This document shows, piece after piece, positions 18,152 to 27,097 of a stretch of 64,000 nucleotides of DNA. This stretch comes from a virus, in the IMG/VR virus record IMGVR_UViG_3300046820_002141, positions 1 through 64,000 of that record. One strand, given 5' to 3'. The notes beneath the pieces were generated by a model. It had not been told where the DNA came from. It saw nothing but the letters and a program-made list of their open reading frames with translations, and made no database searches. The position numbers and the translations under genes were made by a program. Numbering within the stretch: position 1 is the stretch's first letter; every line of letters starts with the position of its first letter.

Positions 18152-18900
18152 TGGAAGAAAACTTCAATATAAGTGGAAACACAGAAATTGAGTTAAAAAA
18201 GAAAGGTAGAAAACCAAAACAAGCTAACTATTTTGATGTAAGAGAAGAAATTGCGGTAATTAAATTTTTATCCGCAAACACTTTTGAAGAAAAAAATCAA
18301 ATTTACAACGATTACCTAAGAAAACCTTTGGACAAAATGATATCTTCTATAATAAGAAGATATAAATTATACAGAAAAGACATGGATTTCATAGAAATTC
18401 ATGTGGATACTCACTCGTTCTTAATGACCAAAATAGATAAGTTTAAGCCTTCTAAAGAAAAGAAGGCTTATTCTTACTTTGGGACCATATGTAAAAATTA
18501 TCTGATGGGTCAAATTATAAAGGACCAAAAAGATATGAACAGAAAAATTTCATATGAGGACATTTCAACAGACTTGGAAAACAACCCTGATTATTCTTAT
18601 AGTATTGATGGTGATTTTTTAGATTCAGAATTAATAATAAAAAACTTTTTATTTGAGATTGATTCTCTACTACAAGGTGAAACCTTAAATGATAACGAGA
18701 TTAAATTAGGTCAAGCCTTATATGATATTTTTGAAAATTATGAGGATATTTTTGTAGGTACTTCCAATAATAAATTCAATAAAAATATAATTTTATTGTC
18801 TCTTAGAGAGATGACTAATCTAAGTACTAAGGAAATACGAAGTTCTATGAAAAAATATAAAGTTATATACCAAGGGTTGGTTCAAAATATGTTAAAATAA
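18151..18900 (+). CDS. Sigma-factor-like protein, candidate late sigma (gp55-like)
   Basis: A 249-residue protein whose residues about 50-115 resemble sigma-70 region 2: a helix 'MISSIIRRYKLYRKDMDFIE', then 'IDKFKPSKEKKAYSYFGTIC' and 'NYLMGQIIKDQKD', the 'F.p.k...a..Yf....rn.l' pattern of T4 gp55-type late sigma factors. A C-terminal helical part (about 190-249) with 'SLREMTNLSTKEIRSSMKKY' resembles a helix-turn-helix region 4. The N-terminus is basic (KKKGRKPK). It lies directly before the tail genes. It would direct host RNA polymerase to late promoters, possibly the ATATTTATA elements. The sigma call rests on pattern recognition. Confidence 0.6.
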   Translation: MEENFNISGNTEIELKKKGRKPKQANYFDVREEIAVIKFLSANTFEEKNQIYNDYLRKPLDKMISSIIRRYKLYRKDMDFIEIHVDTHSFLMTKIDKFKPSKEKKAYSYFGTICKNYLMGQIIKDQKDMNRKISYEDISTDLENNPDYSYSIDGDFLDSELIIKNFLFEIDSLLQGETLNDNEIKLGQALYDIFENYEDIFVGTSNNKFNKNIILLSLREMTNLSTKEIRSSMKKYKVIYQGLVQNMLK

Positions 18901-18914
18901 AATGAACAGAAAAA

Positions 18915-18923
18915 CTATTTATT
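18915..18923 (+). promoter_or_regulatory. Variant of the ATATTTATA motif before the tail gene run
   Basis: In the plus sense this reads CTATTTATT, only 3 bases before the ATG at 18927. It differs at two positions from the consensus and lies in the 26-base gap between the sigma-like gene and the first tail-type gene. Confidence 0.3.
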
Positions 18924-18926
18924 TAC

Positions 18927-19301
18927 ATGGCCAGACCTCAAAAAAAAGAAATTAATTTAACACAAGAATCAATCTTGGCTCTTATGCAAGAAATCTACAA
19001 TGAATTAGTAGAACAAAGAAATACCGCCATAAGAATACAAAACAAAATGTTGTCTTTAATGAAAGAAACCGAGGACATGACGGTGTTAGGTCCCATTATT
19101 AAAGAACAACAAAAAATTATAAATGATTGTGTAGAAAAAAAATTAAGTCTATCTAAACTACAATCCGGCATTTGGGAAAAGACTAACTCCTCTAAAGAAT
19201 CGTTTACATTATCTGATTTAGATGTTGACGACGACGTAATCCAAAGCTTGATGGAAAAGGATTTATCTAAAATGGATGAATCCTATAAAATGAAAAAATA
19301 A
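18927..19301 (+). CDS. Coiled-coil hypothetical protein
   Basis: A 124-residue protein, almost all helical by composition, with likely coiled coil about 12-85 and an acidic tail ('SDLDVDDDVIQSLMEKDLSK'). No known domain. It begins what looks like a baseplate or tail run, ends 5 bases before the next start, and may be a chaperone or small structural subunit; this is inferred from position only. Confidence 0.65.
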   Translation: MARPQKKEINLTQESILALMQEIYNELVEQRNTAIRIQNKMLSLMKETEDMTVLGPIIKEQQKIINDCVEKKLSLSKLQSGIWEKTNSSKESFTLSDLDVDDDVIQSLMEKDLSKMDESYKMKK

Positions 19302-19306
19302 TAACC

Positions 19307-21217
19307 ATGCCATCAGTTGATTTAAGTGTTGATTACAAAAAAGTACAGGACAAGATTACCGCTAACAAAACTTATACAGGTTTAAAATCTGATTACAACA
19401 AATTACAAAGAAAGGCCGGTGATACTTTTGAGGACCTTAAATCTGATGTAACCTCAAGTATCGATAAAGTAAAAAATGATGTTAATAGGTATCAAAAACA
19501 AATAAAAGACCAATTAAGTCAATTATTAGATATTAACAATTTATCCTCCCCTCACGGTTCAAACACTATAAGATATCTAAAAAGAACATTATTAGTCGCT
19601 ATAAAAAACATAGAGCCTAAAATTGCGGAAATTATTTTAGAGGAATCTATTAATATTGTTGGTTGTGACCAACAACAAACCTTTACTCCCGGCCCAATTT
19701 TTATAAGAGTTAGCGCAGTTGATTTTGCAGGATTATTAAAATATGACCCAAATGAAAAACCTGGTCTACTTCTATTTGAAAAATTACCTCCGAACCAACC
19801 GCAAGTCTACCCATTCTCAATGAATAGAGAATTATGGAATAGAATTCAAAGTACATCGTCTTATTTTACTGATTATGGTACTTATTACAAAGGACAATCG
19901 GGTCAAGATTTATTCGATATACAATATGTGGAAACAGACTTAGCCGGCGTGACCGGTCCTTGGTTTAGGATTGATTTACAACCTAGAACTGGTGGTATAA
20001 ATAAAGTTGGTGAATTTTTAGCAGATTACTACAAAACAATTAGAATTGTTGATTTTAAAGTAACCATCGCATCAATAATGGAGGCGTTATCAGGAGCGAT
20101 TTCAATTAAAGCAAATATAGGTTTGGTTGAAGTTGAGGACCAAAAAAAATTCGAAGCTATAGTCCAAAGAATTTTAGGATTATGTTTTGATAATAGAAAA
20201 GAAATAGATGTAAGTGGGATTTCTAAATTAGGTGAGCTAGATAACATCGACGAAAGTTTTTTTGAATTTACAGATATTCAGTTAAGACAAATAGAACAAG
20301 AAGTTTCAAATATAAAAAATGGTGTTGTTGAATTTTTAGATTGTACTGATGTTAAATTACCGGTTAATTCAAATGATATTATTGACGGATTGGGTCAAAT
20401 GAATTTTGTACCAGATGACGATGAGATTACTATTGCAAATAATATTACTGACTCTTTAATTAATAACCCTGAATGGGTTAAATTAGGTATCAGGGGTAAT
20501 ATAGAAGCATCAGTTAACTTTAGATTTGTTAAACTGATGGTTCAAGGACTGATATCAGGTTTGCTTTTGCCAAAAGTGTTATTACCCATCTTTACAATGT
20601 TAAAGGCTCTCGGACAATTTATAGATGAACAAATCCAAAGTTACATGGATTTTTTACGACTACTCAAAACAAAAGTTATAAATTTAATTTCAAGGATTGG
20701 GGGGTTATTAATACAAGAGATTTTTAACATAATTAAAAAAGATATAAAAAATTTAATTCAACAAATTATCTCTGATGTTATTAAAGAAAAAGTAGATAAG
20801 AGAATTATTATGATTTTAAAACTAATCCAGTTATTAATTGTTGTTGCGCAATTTATAAAAGATTGGAGAGAGTGTAAAAGTGTGGTCGATGAACTTTTAT
20901 GGTTATTAAGAATTGCAACTAATGGGTGGGGTGGTGAAATACCATTACCTCTACTATTTGCATCTAGACTATTAGATGGTTTCTCAAGTACTAGGGCCTT
21001 TATCGGTACTATAGAGGAATTACAGAAAATAGGAATCCCGACCGGACCAATGCCTGACGGTAGCCCTAATTTGACTGTATTGAGTATGTTTAGTCAAATG
21101 AAAGCATCATCGGCTGAAGAGGCTGAAAATGGAAAAGTACAAATAGCAATAGGTCCTTTGGCTATAACACCAGCGGGGTTAACAATCCCACAAAGTGCTT
21201 TCGGTAAAAAAATATAA
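19307..21217 (+). CDS. Probable tail/baseplate structural protein
   Basis: A 636-residue protein I do not recognise by family. Residues 1-70 are Lys/Asp-rich and coiled-coil-like. The middle is globular. Two hydrophobic helical stretches lie at about 410-440 ('GLISGLLLPKVLLPIFTMLK') and 495-520 ('IIMILKLIQLLIVVAQFI'), resembling membrane-active or tape-measure-like segments. The C-terminal part is Gly/Pro-rich and ends 'GLTIPQSAFGKKI'. It is followed by a 70-residue coiled-coil gene and a gp5/V-like spike gene, so a baseplate hub or tail role is likely but inferred. Confidence 0.6.
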   Translation: MPSVDLSVDYKKVQDKITANKTYTGLKSDYNKLQRKAGDTFEDLKSDVTSSIDKVKNDVNRYQKQIKDQLSQLLDINNLSSPHGSNTIRYLKRTLLVAIKNIEPKIAEIILEESINIVGCDQQQTFTPGPIFIRVSAVDFAGLLKYDPNEKPGLLLFEKLPPNQPQVYPFSMNRELWNRIQSTSSYFTDYGTYYKGQSGQDLFDIQYVETDLAGVTGPWFRIDLQPRTGGINKVGEFLADYYKTIRIVDFKVTIASIMEALSGAISIKANIGLVEVEDQKKFEAIVQRILGLCFDNRKEIDVSGISKLGELDNIDESFFEFTDIQLRQIEQEVSNIKNGVVEFLDCTDVKLPVNSNDIIDGLGQMNFVPDDDEITIANNITDSLINNPEWVKLGIRGNIEASVNFRFVKLMVQGLISGLLLPKVLLPIFTMLKALGQFIDEQIQSYMDFLRLLKTKVINLISRIGGLLIQEIFNIIKKDIKNLIQQIISDVIKEKVDKRIIMILKLIQLLIVVAQFIKDWRECKSVVDELLWLLRIATNGWGGEIPLPLLFASRLLDGFSSTRAFIGTIEELQKIGIPTGPMPDGSPNLTVLSMFSQMKASSAEEAENGKVQIAIGPLAITPAGLTIPQSAFGKKI

Positions 21218-21219
21218 AA

Positions 21220-21432
21220 ATGATAGACAAAGATAATATTCAGAAAGTATCTAACATAATATCGGACTATAAATCACAGTCTAATAAAGATTTAATGTTC
21301 GCCATGGACTTTATTCAAACAGATTTTAATTTTACTAAAGATAAAATTGTTGAATTAACTAATCATTTAGATAAATTAGAAGTTGCTTATAAAAAACTTT
21401 TAGACGAATATAAAAATAGAACTAACACATAA
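21220..21432 (+). CDS. Small coiled-coil protein
   Basis: A 70-residue, fully helical protein (heptad-like 'FTKDKIVELTNHLDKLEVAY'). The start lies 2 bases after the preceding stop, and its TAA overlaps the next ATG (TAATG at 21430). Position between two large tail-type genes suggests a small structural or assembly partner. Confidence 0.62.
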   Translation: MIDKDNIQKVSNIISDYKSQSNKDLMFAMDFIQTDFNFTKDKIVELTNHLDKLEVAYKKLLDEYKNRTNT

Positions 21433-23039
21433 TGAATATAACGAAAGAAAACGAGCATCAAATAATATTTGTTGGCGAAGTTATGGCTAGAAATGACCCA
21501 AAAATGTTAGGTAGGGTTAGAGCTAAACCATTATATAGTGAAAATTTTAATGATATTATCGAGTCTATTGAATCCACGTATTTAAGAAGTGATAGAAAAG
21601 ATTTAAAACAAGAATATTGGTGGACCGAAAAAGATAAATTTGTTTTTTTACCTCTACTACCTTTTTACATTAGCCAAGTTCCAGAAAAGGATGAGTATGT
21701 TCATTTAATTTATCAGAACAAAAAATTCCTTTTTGACAACCAGTTCTATATTCAGGGGCCGTTTTCATCACCAATGAATTCCAAATTTGAATATCAAAAA
21801 TCATCTGAGTCTATTTTGGCTTCGGGAGATAGATACAAACTTGGTATTAATTTGAAAAATAACGATGGTTCTCCTATGGAGGGTTCTACCAAAGGTATAT
21901 TTCCAGACCCTGGTGACAATGCTTTATTAGGTCGCGGTAGTGCCGATGTTATTGTAAAATCAGAAGAGGTTTTAATTAGGGCAGGAAAAACAAAAACAAG
22001 TGATTTAAATCCTAATAATTTTCCGAAAGCTTTAAATAATCGTGGATTTTTACAAATATCTAATTTTTTATCCACTCAAGTTGAGGGCCCAAATCAAACT
22101 AAATTCTCAATGAGAAAAGTAGTTCAAAAAATAAAAAAAATCATTATTTGGAATATAACAGATTTAGGTAATACGGCAAATGTTTTTAACGGTAGTATAA
22201 ATCTATATAAAATGTTAGATGGGACAACCGCAACTACCGAAAATCTAAAATTAGAATCCGCTGAAAAATTATCGGTAGGTACCGACTACGGGGCTTTATT
22301 AGAAAGTATTCCAATAGTAAACAAAACTTTTGATGAAACTATTTTTATATTCAATCAGTTTATTGATAGTTTGTTTGAAGGTAGTAACAAAATACAAAAT
22401 TATCAAATAAATTCTGATTTAAATTTTTCAGGTCCGAATAGATTTCCGTTTGTTGTGATACCTTCAAAAATCACATACCAAACCGCATTTAGATTTAGGT
22501 CTCCAAATAACGATAATGAAATTATTGAACAAAATAACTTTGCAAAATTTTTCGATAATATTAAAGTAAAAAATTCAGACTACGACAAAGGATTTTTTAT
22601 TGTTTCTGCAAATAACGATAATCTGCCCACGTTTAATTCTTTAAGTAAACCAATATCTCAGGATGTTACAGTAACTGACGTATTAGACTCACCTATAACT
22701 TACTCTATTATGGGTGGACAAAGAATTTATTTACTTTCTCACGATTCACAAGGTCCTAAAGGTAGAATAGATATTCCAGAGACAATATACGGTATTCAAC
22801 AGAATGATTTTGTAAAAGATGGAGGCATATACGATAAAAGTTACCCAACTGTAAGAGGTGATGAATTAATTGTGGTATTAAGAAAAATATTCGAATTTGT
22901 TAAAGGTCATGTTCATCCAATTGCAACAGTCGCTCCAATTCCAGTTTCTTCAGGTAATGGTCAAACAACTCTGGAGATTGACCAGTTGCTCGCCAACGCC
23001 GAAAACACCATTCTGAATCAACAAATAAGAATTAATTGA
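21432..23039 (+). CDS. Baseplate spike / gp5-V-like protein with OB-fold
   Basis: A 535-residue protein. The N-terminal region fits the OB-fold of phage baseplate V, gp5 and VgrG proteins: 'IIFVGEVMARNDPKMLGRVR' (about 10-29), then 'FLPLLPFYISQVPEKDEYVH' about 72-91, the usual 'G.V....d....GRvrv...' and '..P..GeyV.v.f' pattern. The C-terminal part ('LRKIFEFVKGHVHPIATVA') matches the terminal segment of such spike proteins. It would sit at the tail tip and puncture the outer membrane. No lysozyme domain is visible, unlike T4 gp5. Confidence 0.65.
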   Translation: MNITKENEHQIIFVGEVMARNDPKMLGRVRAKPLYSENFNDIIESIESTYLRSDRKDLKQEYWWTEKDKFVFLPLLPFYISQVPEKDEYVHLIYQNKKFLFDNQFYIQGPFSSPMNSKFEYQKSSESILASGDRYKLGINLKNNDGSPMEGSTKGIFPDPGDNALLGRGSADVIVKSEEVLIRAGKTKTSDLNPNNFPKALNNRGFLQISNFLSTQVEGPNQTKFSMRKVVQKIKKIIIWNITDLGNTANVFNGSINLYKMLDGTTATTENLKLESAEKLSVGTDYGALLESIPIVNKTFDETIFIFNQFIDSLFEGSNKIQNYQINSDLNFSGPNRFPFVVIPSKITYQTAFRFRSPNNDNEIIEQNNFAKFFDNIKVKNSDYDKGFFIVSANNDNLPTFNSLSKPISQDVTVTDVLDSPITYSIMGGQRIYLLSHDSQGPKGRIDIPETIYGIQQNDFVKDGGIYDKSYPTVRGDELIVVLRKIFEFVKGHVHPIATVAPIPVSSGNGQTTLEIDQLLANAENTILNQQIRIN

Positions 23040-23047
23040 TATTTATA
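23039..23047 (+). promoter_or_regulatory. ATATTTATA motif before the 23062 gene
   Basis: Exact plus-sense nonamer, 14 bases before the ATG at 23062 and overlapping the end of the preceding gene. Spacing matches several minus-strand examples. Confidence 0.5.
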
Positions 23048-23061
23048 TTTAAATAATATCG

Positions 23062-24522
23062 ATGTCAATTCATAATTCCTATTTTAGTAAAAATAACACT
23101 ATAATATCTAACAGTTACGTAAACACGGGTAGAAATCCCGTGACTGAATTATTTTATGGTTCAACTATAGTATTACAATATCCTCAAGGATTTAGTCGAT
23201 TTATTTTCAATCTCGATTTAGAATTACTACAAAGTAAAGTTAATGATGGTACTATAAGTATTGATTGTTCTAATAGTATGAAACATACTCTTAGAATGAC
23301 TAATACTTCTACTTTTGATAAAGAATTATTAAATACTATTACCTCTCAGGGAAGAATGAGAGCCACGTCATTTGATTTAATATTATTTAGAATACCTCAG
23401 AACCAATATTGGGATGAAGGTGTCGGATACGACTTTGGGGACTTGGTTTATGAATTTAGTGAAAATGATAAAAATTATTCAACTCGTCCGTCCAACTGGT
23501 ATCAAACAACAACAATAGGTGAGTGGTCTGAACCAGGTATCTATAATAATAGAAATCAAGGTGTGGTAAACTATAGCGGATTGACTATTGTTGATACTCA
23601 ACATTTCCAATTTGGAGATGAGAATATATCATTTGATATGACAAGTGAAATTAATTCTATTTTAAGTGGTAGTCTTACAGGTGTTACAGGATGGGGAATT
23701 GCCTTTAAACCTGAGGTTGAGGATTTGGCCGACTTAACTGAAACATACGAAGTTCAGTTTTTTACAAGACATACTCAGACATTCTATGAACCATTTTTGG
23801 AAACAAATTATAATGATTTAATAGAGGACGATAGAAATGATTTTATATTAGGTAAACAAAACAAACTATACCTTTACATTTTTGACGATGGAAATCCTAT
23901 TAATTTAGATTCCAATCCAACTGTTACATTATCTGACCAGACAGGTTCCCCGATATTTGGGTTAACAGGGTTAACATCATGTAGAAGAACCAAAGGGGTT
24001 TATGAAGTGACAATACCACCACTTGCGTCTTACAAAACACCATGTACTTTTAATGACAAATGGACTGGACTATTATTAAACGGATTCCCTCTTCCTGATG
24101 TGAATAATACATTTATTTTATACCCACTAAAAAAATCAATACAGATTGGTCCCAAATCATACGACCCTAAACTTTATGGATTTGATTTTTATGGCATAAA
24201 ACAAGACGAAAAAATATATAATAGTGACATTAGAAAAGTTGGTGTTATAATAAAACAGGCCTACACAACTAATAAACAATTACCTAATGTGGATTGTTTT
24301 TATAGAGTTTATGTTAGAGAGGGTCAAACCGAAGTTCAAGTACAGGACTGGACTCAAATTAATAGAACGCCTAATGAATATTACTTTATATTTGATACGA
24401 GAGACAAAATTCCAAATGAGTATTACGTTGATATTAAAGTAGAAAGTAGCGGGGAAATAAACACATATAAAAGAACTTTGAAATTTCAAATAGTTAATTT
24501 GAAATATTTTGAAAACTTATAA
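23062..24522 (+). CDS. Probable baseplate/tail structural protein
   Basis: A 486-residue beta-rich protein. The N-terminal ~230 residues ('FYGSTIVLQYPQGFSRFIFN' about 32-51) resemble a DNRLRE-type beta-sandwich, and the C-terminal part ('FYRVYVREGQTEVQVQDW') looks Ig-like. No enzymatic motif or membrane segment. It carries its own exact upstream nonamer and follows the spike gene, so a baseplate or tail-tip role is likely. The specific T4 counterpart cannot be assigned. Confidence 0.6.
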   Translation: MSIHNSYFSKNNTIISNSYVNTGRNPVTELFYGSTIVLQYPQGFSRFIFNLDLELLQSKVNDGTISIDCSNSMKHTLRMTNTSTFDKELLNTITSQGRMRATSFDLILFRIPQNQYWDEGVGYDFGDLVYEFSENDKNYSTRPSNWYQTTTIGEWSEPGIYNNRNQGVVNYSGLTIVDTQHFQFGDENISFDMTSEINSILSGSLTGVTGWGIAFKPEVEDLADLTETYEVQFFTRHTQTFYEPFLETNYNDLIEDDRNDFILGKQNKLYLYIFDDGNPINLDSNPTVTLSDQTGSPIFGLTGLTSCRRTKGVYEVTIPPLASYKTPCTFNDKWTGLLLNGFPLPDVNNTFILYPLKKSIQIGPKSYDPKLYGFDFYGIKQDEKIYNSDIRKVGVIIKQAYTTNKQLPNVDCFYRVYVREGQTEVQVQDWTQINRTPNEYYFIFDTRDKIPNEYYVDIKVESSGEINTYKRTLKFQIVNLKYFENL

Positions 24523-24530
24523 TATTTATA
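24522..24530 (+). promoter_or_regulatory. ATATTTATA motif before the 24543 gene
   Basis: Exact plus-sense nonamer, 12 bases before the ATG at 24543, starting at the last base of the preceding stop codon. Confidence 0.5.
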
Positions 24531-24542
24531 AAAAAAAACACT

Positions 24543-25118
24543 ATGAAAAAATCATTGAGTATAAGTAACGAAGAAAGAAATCGAATCTCCAAGCTTCATG
24601 AATCTGCCATTAAACGTGAAATAATTTCCGAACAGCCGTATATTGCCGATATGGGTAAATGGGAAAAATTTCCTTGTGTAATGCAACATAAAGACGCTAA
24701 AAGAGCTAAATTATCCGACGGAACTTTCGCATTCTTTATTGGTAAAGACGTTTACTATAACAATGGTAGAAAAAAATTAGCAGATGGGACCATGGCTAAT
24801 TATTCGTGTAATGACGAGATTTTCAAGTCATCAGCTCCTGTTGAGGTATCTCCTGAAACACCAGCCGAAGTATCTCCCGAAACTACGTCCACTACAACAA
24901 AACAACCATTATCTTACTATGTTAAAGAGGCTCAAAAGTTGATTGGTATGCCAGAATCAGAACAAGATGGTAAATTTGGACCTAAAACATTAGAGGCGTT
25001 ACAGAACTTTTTATCTAAAATTAATTCTGCAGAAAAAACAAGCACTGAAGACGCGTCAGAACCTAGTACATCTAAACCAAATTCATTCAAAGATTTTACA
25101 AATCCTTTGGTTGCTTAG
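24543..25118 (+). CDS. Tagged peptidoglycan-binding-domain protein
   Basis: A 191-residue protein. Residues 1-31 are a polar helix ending 'AIKREIISEQ', with the I-S-E signature of the window's tag family. A middle beta-like region (about 37-95) contains 'KLSDGTFAFFIGKDVYY'. A Thr/Pro-rich linker (about 100-120) leads to a PG_binding_1-type domain (about 122-162): 'VKEAQKLIGMPESEQDGKFG' then 'KTLEALQNF', which binds peptidoglycan in lysins and cell-wall enzymes. No catalytic domain is seen, so it may be a wall-binding virion protein. It overlaps a convergent small gene by 23 bases. Confidence 0.7.
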   Translation: MKKSLSISNEERNRISKLHESAIKREIISEQPYIADMGKWEKFPCVMQHKDAKRAKLSDGTFAFFIGKDVYYNNGRKKLADGTMANYSCNDEIFKSSAPVEVSPETPAEVSPETTSTTTKQPLSYYVKEAQKLIGMPESEQDGKFGPKTLEALQNFLSKINSAEKTSTEDASEPSTSKPNSFKDFTNPLVA

Positions 25119-25341
25119 TATCTAAATTTAACTTAGATATAACTCTTATAGATTTTGATATAACCTCAGATTCACCCATTGAGTATGTGTTAAGATGGTA
25201 TGCGTGTTTTACAGCCTGTACCAAAAGATACAATGCATCTTTTTCAGACATAGTTGATAAAATTAAATCTAAATGTTCTTCACTTAATAATGTCACGGTG
25301 TTGAATAACTTTCCAAACTCTTTATTTTCATAATTTTCCAT
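25096..25341 (-). CDS. Hypothetical protein, 81 aa
   Basis: A small helical protein ('LLSEEHLDLILSTMSEKDAL') with no recognised domain. Its 3' end overlaps the convergent peptidoglycan-binding gene by 23 bases. It diverges from the DUF5872-like gene across a 52-base gap that holds an ATATTTATA element pointing the other way. ATG 25341 is preceded by an A/T-rich leader. It is a plausible gene by length and codon pattern, with unknown function. Confidence 0.55.
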   Translation of the reverse strand: MENYENKEFGKLFNTVTLLSEEHLDLILSTMSEKDALYLLVQAVKHAYHLNTYSMGESEVISKSIRVISKLNLDTKQPKDL

Positions 25342-25356
25342 TTTAATTAGTATTAG

Positions 25357-25365
25357 ATATTTATA
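25357..25365 (+). promoter_or_regulatory. ATATTTATA motif before the 25394 gene
   Basis: Exact plus-sense nonamer, 28 bases before the ATG at 25394. The opposite strand (TATAAATAT) faces the divergent 25341 gene. Confidence 0.45.
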
Positions 25366-25393
25366 AGTATAGTAAACAAGAAAGACTTTGTTA

Positions 25394-26113
25394 ATGGATT
25401 TAAAAAATAAAATTATACAATATTTAAAAGAAGCAACTACTGAAAATGGTAGTCGTGGGTCTTACAGTTTACCTATTCAACCAGGATTTAGAAAATTTAA
25501 AAAAACTCAGTTAGGACCATTTACAGACCAAGTATCTAAATATAATAATGCAGAACTAAACTATGATAGTTTAGACGGACACATGGATGAACCTAAAAAA
25601 AAGATTAAAAAAATGGAAAAAAAATCCAATAAAATATCTAACTATAAAAAAAATCATCCAACTATTAATGACGATGACGGAGATATAATTAATCCAACAC
25701 CTGGTAAACTTAATGAATGGATTGAGATTACTGAAAGTACTGTATTAGAAGATTTAGGGGTATGGTTTGGTACTAAAAAGAAACCCAAAGGTAGTAAACA
25801 ACCTAAAGGTCCGTGGGTTAATATATGTAGAAAAAAAGAAGGTGGAGGACATCCTCCTTGTGGTAGACCTGAAGCAGATTCAAAAGGTTATCCCAAGTGT
25901 AGAGCGGCGGGAGTCGCTTCCAAAATGACAGACGCTCAAAAAAGAGCCGCCTGTCAACAAAAAAGAAGAGCCGAAAAAAGTAACCCAAAATCAGGAACTG
26001 GTAATTCGCCAACTATGGTTTCATACAAACCAAAGAAACAAAACGAACAAATTAAACTGACTGAGAGTCAAATGAAGAGACTTATAAACACTGTTTTAAA
26101 CAACGGTCTCTGA
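25394..26113 (+). CDS. Tagged Cys-rich DUF5872-like protein
   Basis: A 239-residue basic protein. It begins 'MDLKNKIIQYLKEATTENG', a tag-type helix ending L-K-E. Residues about 140-195 match the DUF5872-like pattern: 'GPWVNICRKKEGG', 'HPPCGRPE', 'YPKCRAAGVASKMTDAQKR', with four Cys that could bind a metal. The C-terminus is 'IKLTESQMKRLINTVLNNGL', a second copy of the LTES-type helix found at the N-terminus of the 28374 and 59508 genes. The start is ATG 25394, since the upstream TTG is less likely. Function is unknown; DNA or nucleoid association is conceivable from its charge. Confidence 0.62.
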   Translation: MDLKNKIIQYLKEATTENGSRGSYSLPIQPGFRKFKKTQLGPFTDQVSKYNNAELNYDSLDGHMDEPKKKIKKMEKKSNKISNYKKNHPTINDDDGDIINPTPGKLNEWIEITESTVLEDLGVWFGTKKKPKGSKQPKGPWVNICRKKEGGGHPPCGRPEADSKGYPKCRAAGVASKMTDAQKRAACQQKRRAEKSNPKSGTGNSPTMVSYKPKKQNEQIKLTESQMKRLINTVLNNGL

Positions 26114-26518
26114 TTCGTATGAACTTATGGTTGTGAATATCTTATCTAAAGAGTGTTTAATTTGACCCTCTAGTTCACGTTCCATAATCTTAGCCCTAAT
26201 CTCCATTTCTTTAAAAAAGAAATTATTTAACTTTTCAGATTGATTTGGGCTGAGTTTAATGAAATAACTATACGTATGGTTAGTGATTGTTACTTCATGT
26301 CCGTCTTTAGTTATGAATATACCTAATTCTTGGTTTTTAATGTACATCTTTTCAGAGATTGGTGCTATCAACAATTCTGAATTTTTGTCATGGATTAATT
26401 TACGACAAATAAAGGTACATTGACTTGTGTTAACTTTTGATAACTCAGATTCCATAGATGTAAATCTATTTATTTTTCTGAGAAATAACTTGTAGCGGAT
26501 TATTAACTTTTTTAACAT
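26096..26518 (-). CDS. Hypothetical protein, 140 aa
   Basis: A basic, helical-plus-beta protein with no recognised family; a C-terminal helix ('FFFKEMEIRAKIMERELEG') may form a coiled coil. I use ATG 26518; the longer frame begins with TTG at 26566. The 3' end overlaps the convergent DUF5872-like gene by 18 bases. It is the last gene of the small minus-strand group. Confidence 0.52.
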   Translation of the reverse strand: MLKKLIIRYKLFLRKINRFTSMESELSKVNTSQCTFICRKLIHDKNSELLIAPISEKMYIKNQELGIFITKDGHEVTITNHTYSYFIKLSPNQSEKLNNFFFKEMEIRAKIMERELEGQIKHSLDKIFTTISSYESETVV

Positions 26519-26569
26519 ATTAGGTGTTTTGTGGTACAAATATACGACAAAACTCCAATCCCACAAAAA

Positions 26570-27097
26570 TTATTTATTCTTTTTAGGTGTTAAAATATAT
26601 CCCAATTCGACTACGGCACCAACTGCTAAGGCAGGTAACCATACCCCTGTAACGACAGCCGCAACCGCTCCAACTGCGACAATACTAGTACCAACAGTTG
26701 CTCTTTTCCACCTCATTTTCTTTTTCTGTTCTTGTGATATTTTTTCTTGGGCCTGTTCTAATTGACTCTCTAAATTCTGATTTTTTAATGCAGAATTCAT
26801 GGCCTCTTCTTCCAAATCTTTATAATTATCAAATAAACCAAAAAACGCTTCTCTTGATAATAAGAGAGCGTCTGTACAATCACTTGAGTATTTAAAAATT
26901 GAGTCTATCTCACTTTTGTAAGAATCCCTCAACGCTAATCTCTTTAATACTTCTCCCTCCTGTCTTTTGGTTAAGAATATTCCAGTGTCCCCTCGGTACA
27001 CTATCCTCTTTGGACGTATAGTCTGACCAAAGTTTGTCCCTATCACGGTCAACATAAGTACCAATAGAAGGAGTGAGTTTTGTAATATTTGTCTCAT
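26570..27097 (-). CDS. Signal-peptide protein with coiled coil and C-terminal membrane segment
   Basis: A 175-residue protein. Residues 1-25 form a signal peptide ('LLLLVLMLTVIGTNFGQ') with Bacteroidota-style cleavage before or at Gln. Residues about 85-125 are coiled coil ('LKNQNLESQLEQAQEKISQE'). Residues about 133-168 hold one or two hydrophobic segments ('GAVAAVVTGVWLPALAVGAV') and a Lys-rich tail. Its first 188 bases overlap the previous gene in another frame, an arrangement like Rz/Rz1 spanins. Unlike an outer-membrane spanin it has no lipobox Cys. A lysis or envelope role is inferred. Confidence 0.62.
   Translation of the reverse strand: MRQILQNSLLLLVLMLTVIGTNFGQTIRPKRIVYRGDTGIFLTKRQEGEVLKRLALRDSYKSEIDSIFKYSSDCTDALLLSREAFFGLFDNYKDLEEEAMNSALKNQNLESQLEQAQEKISQEQKKKMRWKRATVGTSIVAVGAVAAVVTGVWLPALAVGAVVELGYILTPKKNK

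Noticed and set aside
25120-25145. Hairpin TATCTAA..TTAGATA as a terminator for the convergent pair at 25096-25118
   Set aside because: The stem is A/T-only and has no T-run after it, so it is too weak to call.
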